Positions 21,326 to 33,478 of a stretch of DNA of 64,000 nt are shown piece after piece. How positions within the stretch are numbered: position 1 is the first letter of the stretch; every line of letters starts with the position of its first letter. Origin of the DNA: Amoeboaphelidium protococcarum. Lineage: Eukaryota; Aphelidiomycota; Aphelidea. Where the stretch lies: NCBI GenBank assembly GCA_023515745.1, contig JALECJ010000007.1, forward strand, positions 1,116,001-1,180,000, given 5' to 3'. The notes beneath the pieces were generated by a model. The model searched no databases. It was not told where the DNA came from and worked only from the letters and a program-made list of their open reading frames with translations. Both the position numbers and the translations under genes were made by a program.

Positions 21326-23569
21326 ATGCTGGCGAGATTTCAATGCATTGCGCTTTTGTCGATGTTGCAGTACTCTTCGTCATAAGTTAGTGCCGCGATG
21401 TCTGCAGAGTGTTAGAGCCAATTGTTGTCGTTGGATCCGGAATCTTCACCCGTTCTGAAAGCTCTTGATGCGTGGGGTAAGCCTGTTGGTGCATTGATGG
21501 GTACATTTACATCTATGGGTGATTTTAAAGAGTGTTTGAAGATTAATAAAGATGCTGGCGATGATGGTCAGGTGATGTTTAATTACGTTATGGTGGAAGG
21601 TGCTTTAAATGTTTCAGCGGCTGGTTAGAATGTCAATCTGTAATCATTTTTGGGTATATGTGTGCCTGAGGTATGTGGAAATTTTAATGACATATCTGCC
21701 ATTTTTGATTTTATTAATTTGCAAATTCAAGATCGTCAATCTGGTATTTAGATGGATTTTCTGTCTGCGGCTGGTCGGATCTTGACTGGTTCGATGCCAT
21801 CATCTGATAAGGGATCTGTCATGTATCACGTAAACCAAGTTCATCCCCATAAGCCTGTCTAATGGTCTCCAGGTACTTGGGCAATGGTTATAGTTTGGGG
21901 CTGTCTGGCATTAATTGCGATTTTATCCACTCTAGTTGATCACTGGTTTAGATAGCGTAAATTCTGCGCTGCAGTCATGGTTGAATACTAATAATTATAA
22001 TCTTAATAAGACTCTTGTGGCGTAACAGAGAATGATGCCGTTCTGTTTTAATCTAGTAGTGCTGAGACTTTATTACCTAAAAGTGAATTGGAACTGTTGA
22101 ATGTTGTAAAGAAGCGCAAGTAGATGAGCTTCATGTCTGTTCTATAGTCTTTTTCTCTGTATAATACGCTCAGTGCTCTTGCTCATACGTCTTCCAAGTC
22201 TTTTTAGGAACTCAAGATTCTGCACATGATTAGAGTGGTTAGTATTTGCTGGGTCGCTTTGGGACATACTTTCAGTAGTTATATTGAGAATGCTCCTGTT
22301 GATGCACTGGATGCTATAGATCTTGTCAAGTCTCCGGCCATGATGCTCATAATGAATGCTTTCTTGTCTGTGGATACGTTCTTTTATTTATCTGGATTTC
22401 TGGTTGCATATATGATATTTAGTGATCCTAAATCTGCACAGAGATTCAATTACGTTAAATATGTTCTTTTGCGATACATAAGACTTACTCCCACGGCGAT
22501 GATTGTCATGTTGACATGGTGGTTCATATTTCCCATTCTAGGTGGAGGTAATCAGTACAATGGCAGTCCGATGTGGTACCGTAAAGTCGATCATGTAAAC
22601 AAAGCATGTCCTTAATATTGGTGGACACATTTAATTTACATTGCCAATTTCTATCCCAAGGTGATTGGATAAGAATGTGATCCTCCTTACTGGTATTTAT
22701 CGGCGGATATGCACCTGTATCTGGTTGCTCCGTTGTTTATGTTGCCGCTAATATCCAAGCGTAAACTAGTTTCCAACATTGGATGGATTCTTATAATGCT
22801 TGTTGGTGTAATTGGCTAGGCTTTGTGGACTATGATTCCGTCTATTTTAATGCGTATTCCGGCATTGCCTACTCCTGTTAATGATGCGCAGTTGGGGATT
22901 CGCGATATTTAACGAGACATGGCAGTGTGGTAAGAGAATTTCTATTAAAAAAGTTATAATCACTTGTCGGTATTGATTATCGGTATTGTTACAGCCTATT
23001 TATGTGTCTAATAGCGTCAAAGATAAACCGCCATTAGTTAGATATAAGCATCGTAAATCAGCAAAAGGGCCATAATAAAGTGGAGATTCAGGGCTGCGGC
23101 CATTCATGCTATAGGAGGAGCTCTACTGCTCTCGACACTTTTGCTTCCCAACACCTTTGCCAAGAATATGTCACGCTGGTAATCTGCTGAAGCGAATGCA
23201 CTTTATCATTACATGTCTAGAATATTTTGGTCTATCGGCCTGTCAATGATTATCTGGCCTTCGATAACTTCGCCCGTGTCTTCTATTGATGGAAAGAATG
23301 AAAGATGGTCTCAATTTCTGTTTATCGAGTAGTTGGCCAGCTGGAATTTGTGGACCGTATTGGGTAGATTAACCTTCTGCGTTTACCTGACTCATTGCCT
23401 TGTTATAAATTTACAACTGCTCGGCACGTTGAGAGAGCAGTCCTATTCTTGGCCTCTTTTTCTAACGATATACGGTGGAGTTTTGCTGTGGAGTCACCTG
23501 ATTGCAGTGATCGTCTACGCATTGGTAGAATAGCCATTGAACAACATTGTGAAACTGTTATTGAAATGA
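21326..23569 (+). CDS. NRF-6-like membrane acyltransferase (acyltransferase-3 family)
   Basis: 747-aa protein. It has a signal peptide (MLARFQCIALLSMLQ..) and a secreted N-terminal NRF domain of ~200 residues with spaced Cys. One membrane span (~residues 190-210) and a Gln-rich loop follow, then a multi-pass acyltransferase-3 core. The core opens with the family motif around the catalytic His (WVALGHTFSSY, ~residue 312) and FFYLSGFLVAY. The C-terminal membrane part ends with FCVYLTHCLV and an ALVEQPL-type motif. Animal NRF-6 proteins affect lipid and drug transport; the acyl acceptor is unknown. Dozens of TAA/TAG codons are read as Gln, including TAA TAA clusters near 21990. No intron. Confidence 0.88.
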
Positions 23570-23647
23570 ATAGTGTTTGATTGTGTATAATGTATTACTA
23601 GCTTATTTGAAAGTATCATGACATCCCTATTTATGTTTCATCATTTA

Positions 23648-25367
23648 TCAATCTTAAGCTCGAATTCCTCTCAGCCAAGAATCAATTGCGCCAAAAATTC
23701 CATTCCAAAATGACACACCTTCTGAATTGGGATTGTACCACTTTATATTGTCGAGCAGAAGGGTGCCTTTGAACGTGATTATAGCCGGATTAGTCTTGGT
23801 GGTAGATTCGACACCTTTCATGCGTTCAGACAAGTCGACAGGTCGATTTATAAGACACCACGTCATATAGAGATACCAAACCATTGCAATCACATTATAT
23901 GTCACATTTGACACCCAAAAATCGATAGAGAACAACAAATAAGATTAGAGGAATATCAACACAGTTGGCAGAAATAAGAAAGGAGGAACAATAGAGGCCA
24001 TAAGCTGGATGTAGTTCAATTTGCGCACAGAGTTCAGAGTATTAAACAGTGCCAACTTTGAGACGGAAGAGCCTCGCTATGACGATGTCTGCTGATCAAT
24101 GAGATACTCTTGTCCATCTTTGAACTGGAATGCAAACGAAACATTACTCTACTTACCTTCAAGCATGAAGACAGTCTTCCATCTGAGAACGGACGCAGTA
24201 AGAATGATATTCAATACAAAACTGATACATATTCTCATAAATTCTATGGCCAACTATATGAATGCCTGACCATCGACTGTACCTGAAGAATCCCTGACAC
24301 ATCCCAAGAGGCAATAAATGAAAATCAGTACCGAAAACACAACTTGCTCTCGAAGAGGCACGGCTGTAATAAATATCGACCATCCAGTAGCAATCGTGGC
24401 AGTGAGTAGAAATATCAAACCATCACAGATGCAAGAGAACGCGTAAGCAGCACTTGTCAGAGGTCTGTATACTCTATACAGCCCATTCGATCGTATCACA
24501 GTAAAATATGCCAATTAAAGAACATTAGAGCAAAGAATACAGAATAAAGCAGCGAACAAAAAGACTGGAATAGGAGACTATAACAATCTACACGGACATA
24601 CACTCTCATTTTAGGAGATTATGCAAATTAGATAAATGATAAACTTACCTATGAAATTTAAATACAGTAAAGACTATTGTTAGTATGATACTCCATATAG
24701 CCACGAGGTATGGAAATTATTTAGAGTAATTGTTATCATCTGAGGTCATCTCACCTAAGCCATTTCCATTGATCACTCGAAGAGAACCAGAGAACGTAAC
24801 GGGAATATTGAAATTAGGCGCCTGATATGAATAATCTGGATTCTCCACTGGAAACTCTGGAGATGGTGTCCAAAGAATGAGGTAATAATACGAAGGTAGC
24901 TTATTCTGTGCATTTAAAGTAAAATTTACCAAAAGTGGACCGTCTCCAGTGGGTAACTCATATCTCTTGATGGACGGCTCAATGAACGCCGATCGCGAGT
25001 TGATGTTATTAAGAACATTCTGATACTGCGCCTGAGTATACACGGTTAGATACTTTACAACTAGCGGATACTACACTAAGCTGTGTATATAGTTGATTTC
25101 ATAGATAGAAAGAAAGTTAAAGCTTACATTGGTTTATAGCTATATTTCAAAATATGGACTCCCTTCTAACGTCAGTGAAGTATCAGGCACCAGGTTGGTT
25201 ATCTGCCAACTTCGCACAGAATAGGATATTCCAAACAGACTATCCAGGAACCCCTCAGATTATTTCGCAACTGCAACACTACCATCCAACTGTACTCTCA
25301 GACTCTGTACATCCTGGATGTATAAACAAGTAATGATTAGAAATGTTGATATGAAAGCTTTCACCAT
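23648..25367 (-). CDS. Seven-transmembrane protein with lumenal domain (GOST/GPR180-like)
   Basis: 552-aa protein in two exons (25367-24649 and 24587-23648; intron of 61 nt beginning GTAAGT and ending GTGTAG). It has a cleavable signal peptide (MVKAFISTFLIITCLY), a ~220-residue extracytosolic domain rich in beta-type sequence (SYYYLILWTPSP), and seven hydrophobic spans between ~235 and ~500. The C-terminal tail is short. Signal peptide plus lumenal domain plus 7TM is the layout of GOST proteins (GPR107, TMEM87, GPR180, Wntless), which act in Golgi and endosomal traffic. Assignment to a subfamily is not possible by eye. Confidence 0.68.
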
Positions 25368-26069
25368 GATTGAATTGACAAGTTAATTGTTTCCTCCAGA
25401 TAGTGGCCATTGACTGAAACAAGAACTGAATTGTTTTTAGTAACAACGATAGCAATAGGAAACAGCATCACATTTACTATGCAATGAATTGAGAGAAAAA
25501 CTAATAAATTCACACTATTTATGGCGTTAATCACTGACTATATCACGTAAAATTGAGAATAAATAATAGTCATTTACTTTACAAGAGTCTCATGACGCCT
25601 CACTACGGCGAACGCGTGCCACTTACCTTTTAAACGGATTCAGAATAGCATGACGAGCGGGAAAAATACACTGAACGCGGCGGGGCGACACTCGATCACA
25701 CGCCGATTTCCTTTTCTGGCACCCGTCGGAACTCGACGCCTCCACGCGTTACGCAACAGTCTTTCCTGATGTGGACACAGAGAGAGAGAGAGAGAGAGAG
25801 TCTTATTCATCTCGCACACCTTTCGACGACAACGATTCATTTTAGTGCACGAAACGACGTTCGAATAGTCTGGGATTAGAAACTGTGTATAATTAATCCG
25901 TTTCGAGTTATTACTTGTGGATCCATCTCTGAATAGGAACGTTGTATATTGACCATATATACATACATACTCGAACATTGCTGCCTATTTGTACCGTATT
26001 TTATTATTCGTCCTCTGTTTCGCTGACTAAAGTGATTAATATTGACCGTCTCGTCGTGCTGCTCTGGAA
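25368..26069. other. Divergent intergenic region with (AG)n repeat
   Basis: 700 bp between two divergently transcribed genes. It contains an (AG)n microsatellite at about 25779-25800 and a GC-richer block at 25660-25760. Minus-strand frames of ~110 codons here (25640-25978, 25876-26157) show no domain and overlap the promoter, so they are not called. Confidence 0.5.
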
Positions 26070-28841
26070 ATGACTCAGGAAGTGCAAGATTAATCTGGTG
26101 TGTAATAAGACTTTCTTTTAAACTCTCATTCTTCTGAACCAAATATCTCTTCTGCATCCATTCAACCTCAATACTGGCCTGTCGGGACTGGTGGTGGTAT
26201 TGGTAGTGCTAATAATCATCCGTCTAGTTAGTAGCTATTTACTCAGCGGATCACTTGTGACAATGGCGAAGTGTTGGAAGAGGTGCTGTAGAGTCAGTTC
26301 CAAGGGCGTCAGGGAGATGTCCTGGCGATCCGGTTCAAAGTTAGTCAACCTATAAGTGATGATGATCATAGTTCGGGTGGTCAGGGCTACCAATAGTCTC
26401 AAAGCGGTCAGTATGATTCAAATGGAGTTCAATCAGATGGCGCCGATGATCATGTGTATTAGCTGTGTTTAGGCGCGTTACCGCTTGAGACTGAAGTTAC
26501 TGAACTCTGTGCCAACATTCCATTGCGATGTGTCAACTCAAAGGGAGGAAACACGTAGAAGTAGTAGCAGTTATAGCAATCAGCTGCTGCAGATAAAGAG
26601 AACCATAACATCAACAATTCAGAAAATTCATAGTTCCGCGTGTAATCTATCATCATATTGAAGAGTGTTGTGCCATCGTTGGAGTAGACTTAGTGGTTCG
26701 ATGTTAATGTTCCTATCCAGATATTGAAGTTGAAGGGCGAACAGATTGTGACAACTGCTCATATTGGTGCTTTTAGTTTCATGAATCACAACAGAAATGA
26801 TGACGGTAATGTCCGTAGTAACTTCCATGATCCAACTCTGCAAGGTGGCTATTATTCTTATGGTGGTGGTGGAGCATCAACTACCACTTCTGCAGCAGGT
26901 CCGCCATCTTAATCATCATCATAATTGAAGGTGTCTCACAATGATCCATCGCTTGCACCTAATCCTCTGCTCAATCCTGATTGTTTATCCCAATTCATTC
27001 AGTATCGTCATTCTCCTCAGACTTCAGCGTTGGAATGCGCAGGTGGTGATGTCAACTCTGGTGGTAACGCTGGTGCTGTTACTGGGGCTGCAGACAATAA
27101 TGATTCTAATGCTGTAGTAAATGACCTTCCATCTGCCGTGGTTCGTGATCTGGATAGTCCATCAATGAGCTAGCTGTAAACTCATCTAACACCATCTTTG
27201 CATCTGCATTATTCTCGACCACCATCTCAGTAGTCTTATTATAACATTTCACATTAATCTCATCAGTTGGAGCACTAGTAGTAGTAGGTACAATAGTAGT
27301 AGTAGCAGTAGGTACAGCAATAGCAGCGATAATAGCCTGCGCAAAGGTAGACACGTCAGTAGAACAAGAAGCCGCGTAAAAGTTCTGTTGGTTCAGTGTC
27401 TGTTGCTGCGCGCAGAAATCGTGATGAATCTACCGCCACGCATGGCCATGATGGATACAATATGCCGGTGAGATACTTGAAGTAATTTGAAGAGGTGCTC
27501 GAGGAATGGACACCGCTTGAGATGGCACATGGTCGCCGAATTGTGGCTTTCACCATTGAGCACGATAAGAAGAAGCAGGACCTCATCCATGTTAATCTGG
27601 ATAAACCTGCTACACTGGACGATGAGACTTTGGTTGATATGTAGATTGTTTAGCTGGAGCATATCTTTAGTGGCAAGTTCTCGCGTGAGAGCGGTGATGT
27701 GTTGGTGAATTGTATTTCTGCTCCATTGACTGATGGCTCTCTTGGCTACTTTATCACTAGTGTTGACTTGGTCTATCTCCTGGAGAAGATTGTCGGTATA
27801 AAGTTGTTGGCTGAGACCAAGAACAGAATTAGACGAACGTTGGAGAGATTCCAGCCGCTGACCATCCCTAAGCCTGGTGTGCAGAAGAGTGTTCACAAGA
27901 ATAACAGTGGTAACAATCAAGCTTACTCTGGTGCATCTATTTTGAATTAGGTGGATTTCTTCATGCGTTTAATGTCCTTTGATGAACCAAAGCCGCGAAA
28001 TATTGAGAAGGACATCAAAATTTATCCATGGGTCAATATTCCAAGTGCTCTTTTGCGAGTGTTGGAAAAGCATGGTGATGAAATTGTTGAACTCTCTGCC
28101 AGTTAAAAGTCTCAGATGGAGAATGGTGCTCTGCAGGCACACAGTGCTTCGGGTGCTGTTTACAGAAATAAAGTTACCGTGGGGAATAAGCGCAAATCCA
28201 TTGCTGCATCTGCTCCGCGTCCTATTGAAGATGTTGTTGAAGATTATGAAAATGTCAATGCTGGTCATGGCTCTCAATAATTCCGTAAAAAGTCCAAGAG
28301 TGACGTTCACATGATGTAACATTAACAACAGTTTGCATATTAATCATACGGTTAATAGCATGCAATGCTGCAACAGATTTAGTCCTAACAACATTAGTCG
28401 CAGTAACAATAACAGTCCGTGCCGTCTCAGTAGCAGCAGATGCCATAGGCCTAGTTGCAAGTTCATAGCTTCCCGTTGGAGGACGAGAAGCGCCATGATG
28501 CAGAAAATGATGATGATCAGTATCAGTCTAATAATGTTCCCAAGGTGCCGTAACAATAGGAAGAGTTGAGATAAACGTCGGCTGGTGCTGGGCATCAATA
28601 TGCCGACTTTGCCAAGTCCTTACTGTCTCTGTCTTAGCCTAATCATCCATAACTGGCTTAATAGTATGATTTTAATACTGGTGTTGCTGTTGGCAGTGGT
28701 GGTTTCGTTAAACAGATTGTGGTGCCTAACCTTTACGCGACAAGTGGCTCTGTCTCAAGAGCTACTAGCTCCGCCAATTCTTCCAATTCCAACTCTGATG
28801 ATAGTCACGGTGTCATGGATGACGTTCTTGAAGACATGTGA
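26070..28841 (+). CDS. MedA/DUF7082-like regulatory protein with poly-Gln tracts
   Basis: 923-aa single-exon protein. Residues ~450-690 match what I recall of the fungal MedA (Medusa)/DUF7082 domain: EEWTPLEMAHGRRIVAF, YFITSVDLVYLLE, TKNRIRRTLERFQPLT and the strongly conserved KPRNIEKDIKIYPW. Fungal MedA proteins control conidium and biofilm development as nuclear regulators. The N-terminal half (60-280) contains beta-type segments. The rest is low-complexity, with Gly/Asn/Ser and long Gln tracts written largely with TAG/TAA (e.g. 27260-27345 and 28310-28450). Under the standard code it would shatter into ~70 stops. The family match rests on motif memory and needs an HMM search. Confidence 0.6.
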
Positions 28842-29019
28842 GTAGACAGTTAATCGATCAGTCGTGTTTAGAGCGCTGTAAAGGAGTTACAATCGAATCT
28901 GTGTATATATGCTGAATAAGAGGAGGTGAGAGTGTATAGTGAATAAGCGTGATCAAGAAATGGTTGTAAGTTAAAAGGTCAAAATATATGTAAATTTTAT
29001 TCAAAAGCGGTCAATTTAT
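28842..29019. other. Convergent intergenic spacer
   Basis: Short spacer between the 3' ends of the MedA-like and symplekin genes. Nothing else seen. Confidence 0.5.
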
Positions 29020-32000
29020 TCAACTAATCATCTTATTATTATTATTGCTAATATTCTACTCTCCACCTACAACGCCTCCAACATTGTCGGAGTTAATATC
29101 AGATACTACATCCAACGCCTTCAGATACTGCTATCTAACCGGATTCTCCGGCGCAAGAGCACCTAGTTACCCATTATTCCATTTCAAAAATTGATTAATT
29201 GTCTCAGCACCACATTTCAACAGAATCTACTTCATCTTCATCGATGGCACGCGAACCAATAGACCAAAGCTGGACGGAGTTAACTGATTCAGTAAACGCA
29301 CCCAGCCCTCCCACAAAGATTTGGCTCGCTTGTATTCGTCATTATGCGGTTCAATCTACATACTCTTGGCTTCAATTTTTGCACCCAACCACAAAGTCTT
29401 GAAAGAGACGCATCGCGTCAGCACGTGGGTGAGAAGCTTATCCGACAGTTCATTAGGATAAAGACTTAGTGCAGTCAGAACAGCTTTCATAAACAAAAGA
29501 GGAACATTTGCGCCATGTTTATCCAGAATAGCAGTAAATCCCCAAAATACGACACTAGGTGTATAGAAGCGCTGCAATTAAGGATGAGTAAGCAGAAGAC
29601 GAGATATTTCAATCATGGCTTTAAGACTGAGATGATGTTATTAAACAGAGTCCTTATCAGAAAATTCTATGTCAAAGCAATGACATAGAACAAACACGTC
29701 AACAGGATGCAAAAACTATTACACAAGATCAGCTTGAGGCTTGGATTGCGGCTCTGGATACTTAAGCAGCACTCTTTCAACAGCATCAACAAAAAAAGAC
29801 ACTCTTGAACTGATATCGATCTTCTACTAGTCACTCCATAGCGAGGATGCCAATGAGATCAGACCATGCCGGGATTCCTCAACTGAAATGTCGTCGCCTG
29901 GTAGAACACAGGCCCAAAATCTACCATCTATAAATAGATCACTTTTTTCAGACAGCAGCCGTTTGAAGAATGCTACGTAGACAGATGAAGGCTTAACATG
30001 AACACCCGCAGAAGATACCACCATTGACTGCGCAAATTTCAGAACAAGTTCCATGTTTGCATCATTGCATTCCTCCTCTATCACAGGCAGCAACAAGGAA
30101 GCTTTATTTGATCCGTCGGGCATACCAATAAAGGAGACAATCTTACCAACAGCCGCCAGAATCACATTCTACACCAAGCGATTCCTATCACCATCAGACG
30201 CGGACAGCTTAGAAAACAATGGGAACAGATGACGGAATATCGATGGATCTCTAACACAAATGACAACATAAAGGTCCAGATATCGCAGAATGTCATTCTC
30301 AGTTATCTGCGCACTAACAATACCATCACCATCACCATCACCATCCTCAGCAGCTACGAGTTGATCTAATCCGAGAAGATTATCAAGATTTTCAATCGAG
30401 TACTCTTACACAGATTCAATGAGTTCAGCATATTTAGCCGTCTGCATGGCAATAAGGTCCTGTTAATCACTATTCTGCTGAAAAGCATCGGGGGACAGTG
30501 TCCATAATCGTCGAATAACTCGAATGGATTCGCTTCTCTTGGCTCGATATTCAGACGATGTACACTCAAGCAATAGATGGAACGCCATTTAAGACACTTT
30601 ATCATTATTGACTCTAAGCACACACTCAAAGAGAAAATCTAGTGCAAATTGTATTTTGAATTTCTCCAGAGGAGTTGGGGATTATGACTAAAACTTAAGC
30701 CTACTCAATTTACTAATAGAAATTATCTATCCATCGTCTTGATCCAAATCTGAACTATCCTTAGAATCTTTAGCATCAGTCATACTAATAAGAGACTAAG
30801 GGAACTTGACCAGCGCAAATACAAACTTTTTAAACACGACATTCTGCTTCTTTTGAGGAAGCCAAGGAGTGAAGGCATTTTTATTACCATCTATACTTAT
30901 TCTCTCAAAAATCAACTACAAAAACTGATCAATCTAGGAGTCAAACGTAACAAGATCCTACTTCATCAGACAATGAAAGTAGAGACACGTAAAATAGCGA
31001 ACAGCCAAATCCCATCTATTCAGAAAATCATCTAGGAGAAATTTAAACCAGATATCAGTCAAAAGATAGTCTCTCTAAGCATTGACTTACTAAATCTCGT
31101 GTTCAGACGCCTTTTCTAAACTATGAAATCCTTCAACAGACTTATTGCTGTCTACGCTATTTCTCCGGGCCTACTTTAATGTTTTAGGATAATACAACAA
31201 AGTGCAAATGTATCGCGCCAAAGCACCGCCCCAATAAGCTCTACTACCACGAAACATTTATCCAATTTGAGCTTTTTAAGGTTGTTGCATATCTTTGGAT
31301 GACACCATCTAATTATTCTCTTCATGAGCATCATCTCGACTATCTTATAGCTTGGCTTATGCCATACTACTCGCACTTGGTTCATCAGACATGAGATTAT
31401 TATCTTTCATTTAATCGTCTTGAATCTGATCAAGACTTCTCTTTCTACCATTCAACTTCTTTATATCAATCCCACTCATATAAAGCCATCTCGAGCCATA
31501 CTCATCAAGGAACAGAGTGTTGTCTTATTTACCCGCGATATCCATTTTATCAAAAGAAGTATTCTAATCGACTGCATCATCTTAATCCTCTTCTTCCTAC
31601 TCATCTTCATCAACATAATCAACATCACCGCCGCCGCTATGCATTCCAAAAGGAGAAGCTTCCAGTACGTGCCGCAATAATTACTCAATTGCCTCAAGTA
31701 ATCGGCGTCTAATATTAGCTGCTTTACCCACATCATGCTAATTATTATCATTCTATAGGCATGAATCTAAATCAAAATATGGTTAATGCTCTGAAGGCTA
31801 TAACTCGAATTAACCTTGACCCAAAGTAGAATGCTGTTCATCATCTTGATCTGAATCATCTATATCACGCTTCTACTCAACCATCATGCTATCATCAGGA
31901 ATAATACCAGACATAACTTCTTTAGTTGATGGCTACGGCGGATTGAGTTCCGCTTCCACAGATTGCCTAATCCCAGTAATAACGTCTTTCCACTACAATA

Positions 32001-32250
32001 CTCCACCATCTTCATAACCAGATCCAAAGGAATATAAAGATGCCAAAATCGCCGAAGACAGAATAGGAACACCAAGCACCTAAAAATTCAAATTGGGCGG
32101 CAACTCAAAAGGACTCTATCTCTGACCATACACAGGAACATTAGCACCCAAGAACGGATGGTTAGGATCAGATCTGAAATGTGAAAAGCCATCTCTAACT
32201 ATCTAAGACACTTGTTCCACTGAGAGCTAATTTAACGCTTGCTCCTCCAT
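29020..32250 (-). CDS. Symplekin/Pta1-like mRNA 3'-end processing scaffold
   Basis: 1,076-aa intron-free protein. The C-terminal part carries the symplekin C-domain pattern: VPLLFMKAVLTALSLYP, then DKLLTHVLTRCVSF and LWEGWVRLLNQLTPSSFGLL. The preceding ~600 residues are alpha-helical and HEAT-like. Symplekin/Pta1 scaffolds the cleavage and polyadenylation machinery in the nucleus. The N-terminal ~330 residues are acidic and Gln/Asp-rich and differ from the usual N-terminal HEAT domain, so that part is divergent or replaced. A short GATGGT repeat (~30318-30345) encodes a DGDGDG run. Many TAG/TAA codons are read as Gln. Confidence 0.68.
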
Positions 32251-32727
32251 CTTATTCTTTTATAACTGTATGAAATCTCCAAAAATCGTAAATTGATATA
32301 GAAAGTCAGGTCCAGTTAACTGTATTAAAAAAGAACGAGAAGAAGCTTGAGAGAAAGTAGAAGGCGCGCTCTTTCCATTGCAAGTAGCAAGTAGAAGACG
32401 CTCCCACTGACTGTTGCGCGCTCTTGTGAAGACCCGGTTGGTTTGTGTATACTATTTTAATAACGCTCCCAGTCCCTTTTATTAAAGCGTACTTATCAGA
32501 TGAAAGTTCCAAGAGTGGATGGTCGTAGTAGTATCAAATTCTCTGACTATCTCAACGTGAACTAATAAATACCGCGACAAGTAGTGCTTCACTGAAAAAT
32601 TGTCTAAAAATAGCTTCTTGGATGGATGTTACAACTCTTATTTGAAATTGTGTTGATTGAGTCTTTTAATCTTTAAAATTTACACCTAAAAATAAGTGAA
32701 AGATAATATAAAGCATTTAGGTAAGAA
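32251..32727. other. Divergent intergenic region
   Basis: About 480 bp between the symplekin start and the small cortactin-like gene. A 68-codon minus frame (32306-32512) has no support. Otherwise AT-rich, nothing recognised. Confidence 0.5.
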
Positions 32728-33144
32728 ATGTGGAAAGCAGAGACAGGACATAACATTTAAGAGGTTAAAGCTTAAAAAAGCAACGATGATGATTGGGAGA
32801 CTGATGGTGAAGTGGTAAGTAATAGATAGTTGTTACAACATAATACCAACTTTTATTCTTTAACTATGTGACTATATATGTGAGTGTAGAATGCTGTGAG
32901 TGAAAAGTAGCAGAGATGGGCTGGTGGTCGCGAGGTGCACGTTGATGTACCACTGAAGGAATTCGCTGCTCAAGTGGCTCAGAAGCACACGGAGGGCAAG
33001 TTGAATGAGTATAGTGGAAATTCTTTTGCGCGCGGGTATGGTGGCAAAAATGGTGTTGAAGTGAGATCAAAAGATGATGCAGATGCCAAAATTAAAATAA
33101 TATAGTAGTCTAACGCATCCAAGGCACCAGCGCAGTAAAATTGA
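32728..33144 (+). CDS. Mini-cortactin/HS1-like actin-regulator fragment protein
   Basis: 113-aa protein in two exons (32728-32814, 32890-33144; intron of 75 nt, GTAAGT..GTGTAG). The sequence DDDWETDGEVVNAVSEKQQRWAG matches the acidic Arp2/3-binding N-terminus of cortactin/HS1 (DDWETDPDFVND.SEKEQRWG). One cortactin-type repeat follows (FARGYGGKNGVE). Animal cortactins have 3-6 repeats, a Pro-rich region and an SH3 domain; all of these are missing. If real, it is a minimal one-repeat form and might still contact Arp2/3 and F-actin. The stop is TGA 33142. Confidence 0.65.
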
Positions 33145-33478
33145 ATTCTTTAATGAATGAATTAGTGACTAATCAATCATGTTGTTTTTTCTATCGATTT
33201 TCGTCATTGTACATGTTTTATTTCCTTATATGCGTCGTGTTTTAAAGTGTTTATTGAAATTGTTTCAAGGTCTATTGTCAGTGAAGTTTTCAGTCGGAGT
33301 GATATTTGCCGGAAGGAGCGCTCATGTGCCGACGATTCGGTCGAGACCACTCCGTAATCGGCGGTCAGTGACATGACGTCACTTCATCCCTTGTCAACCG
33401 CAATTTCAACGCAGTCTCTTCTTTGTCTAAATGTTAACTTTGGGAATATAAATTTATTGCTTTTACGATTAAGTTATA
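33145..33478. other. Promoter region with CRE-like palindrome
   Basis: 330 bp upstream of the esterase gene. It contains a perfect TGACGTCA at 33374-33381, 98 bp before the first ATG, and GC-rich flanking sequence. A 65-codon hydrophobic frame (33179-33376, true TGA end) is open here, but no family is seen and it may be chance. Confidence 0.35.

Noticed and set aside
25779-25800. (AG)n repeat as a functional element
   Set aside because: Simple microsatellite; no reason to assign function.
27393-27920. 175-codon minus-strand frame
   Set aside because: Lies over the most conserved part of the MedA-like domain on the plus strand; a product of codon bias.
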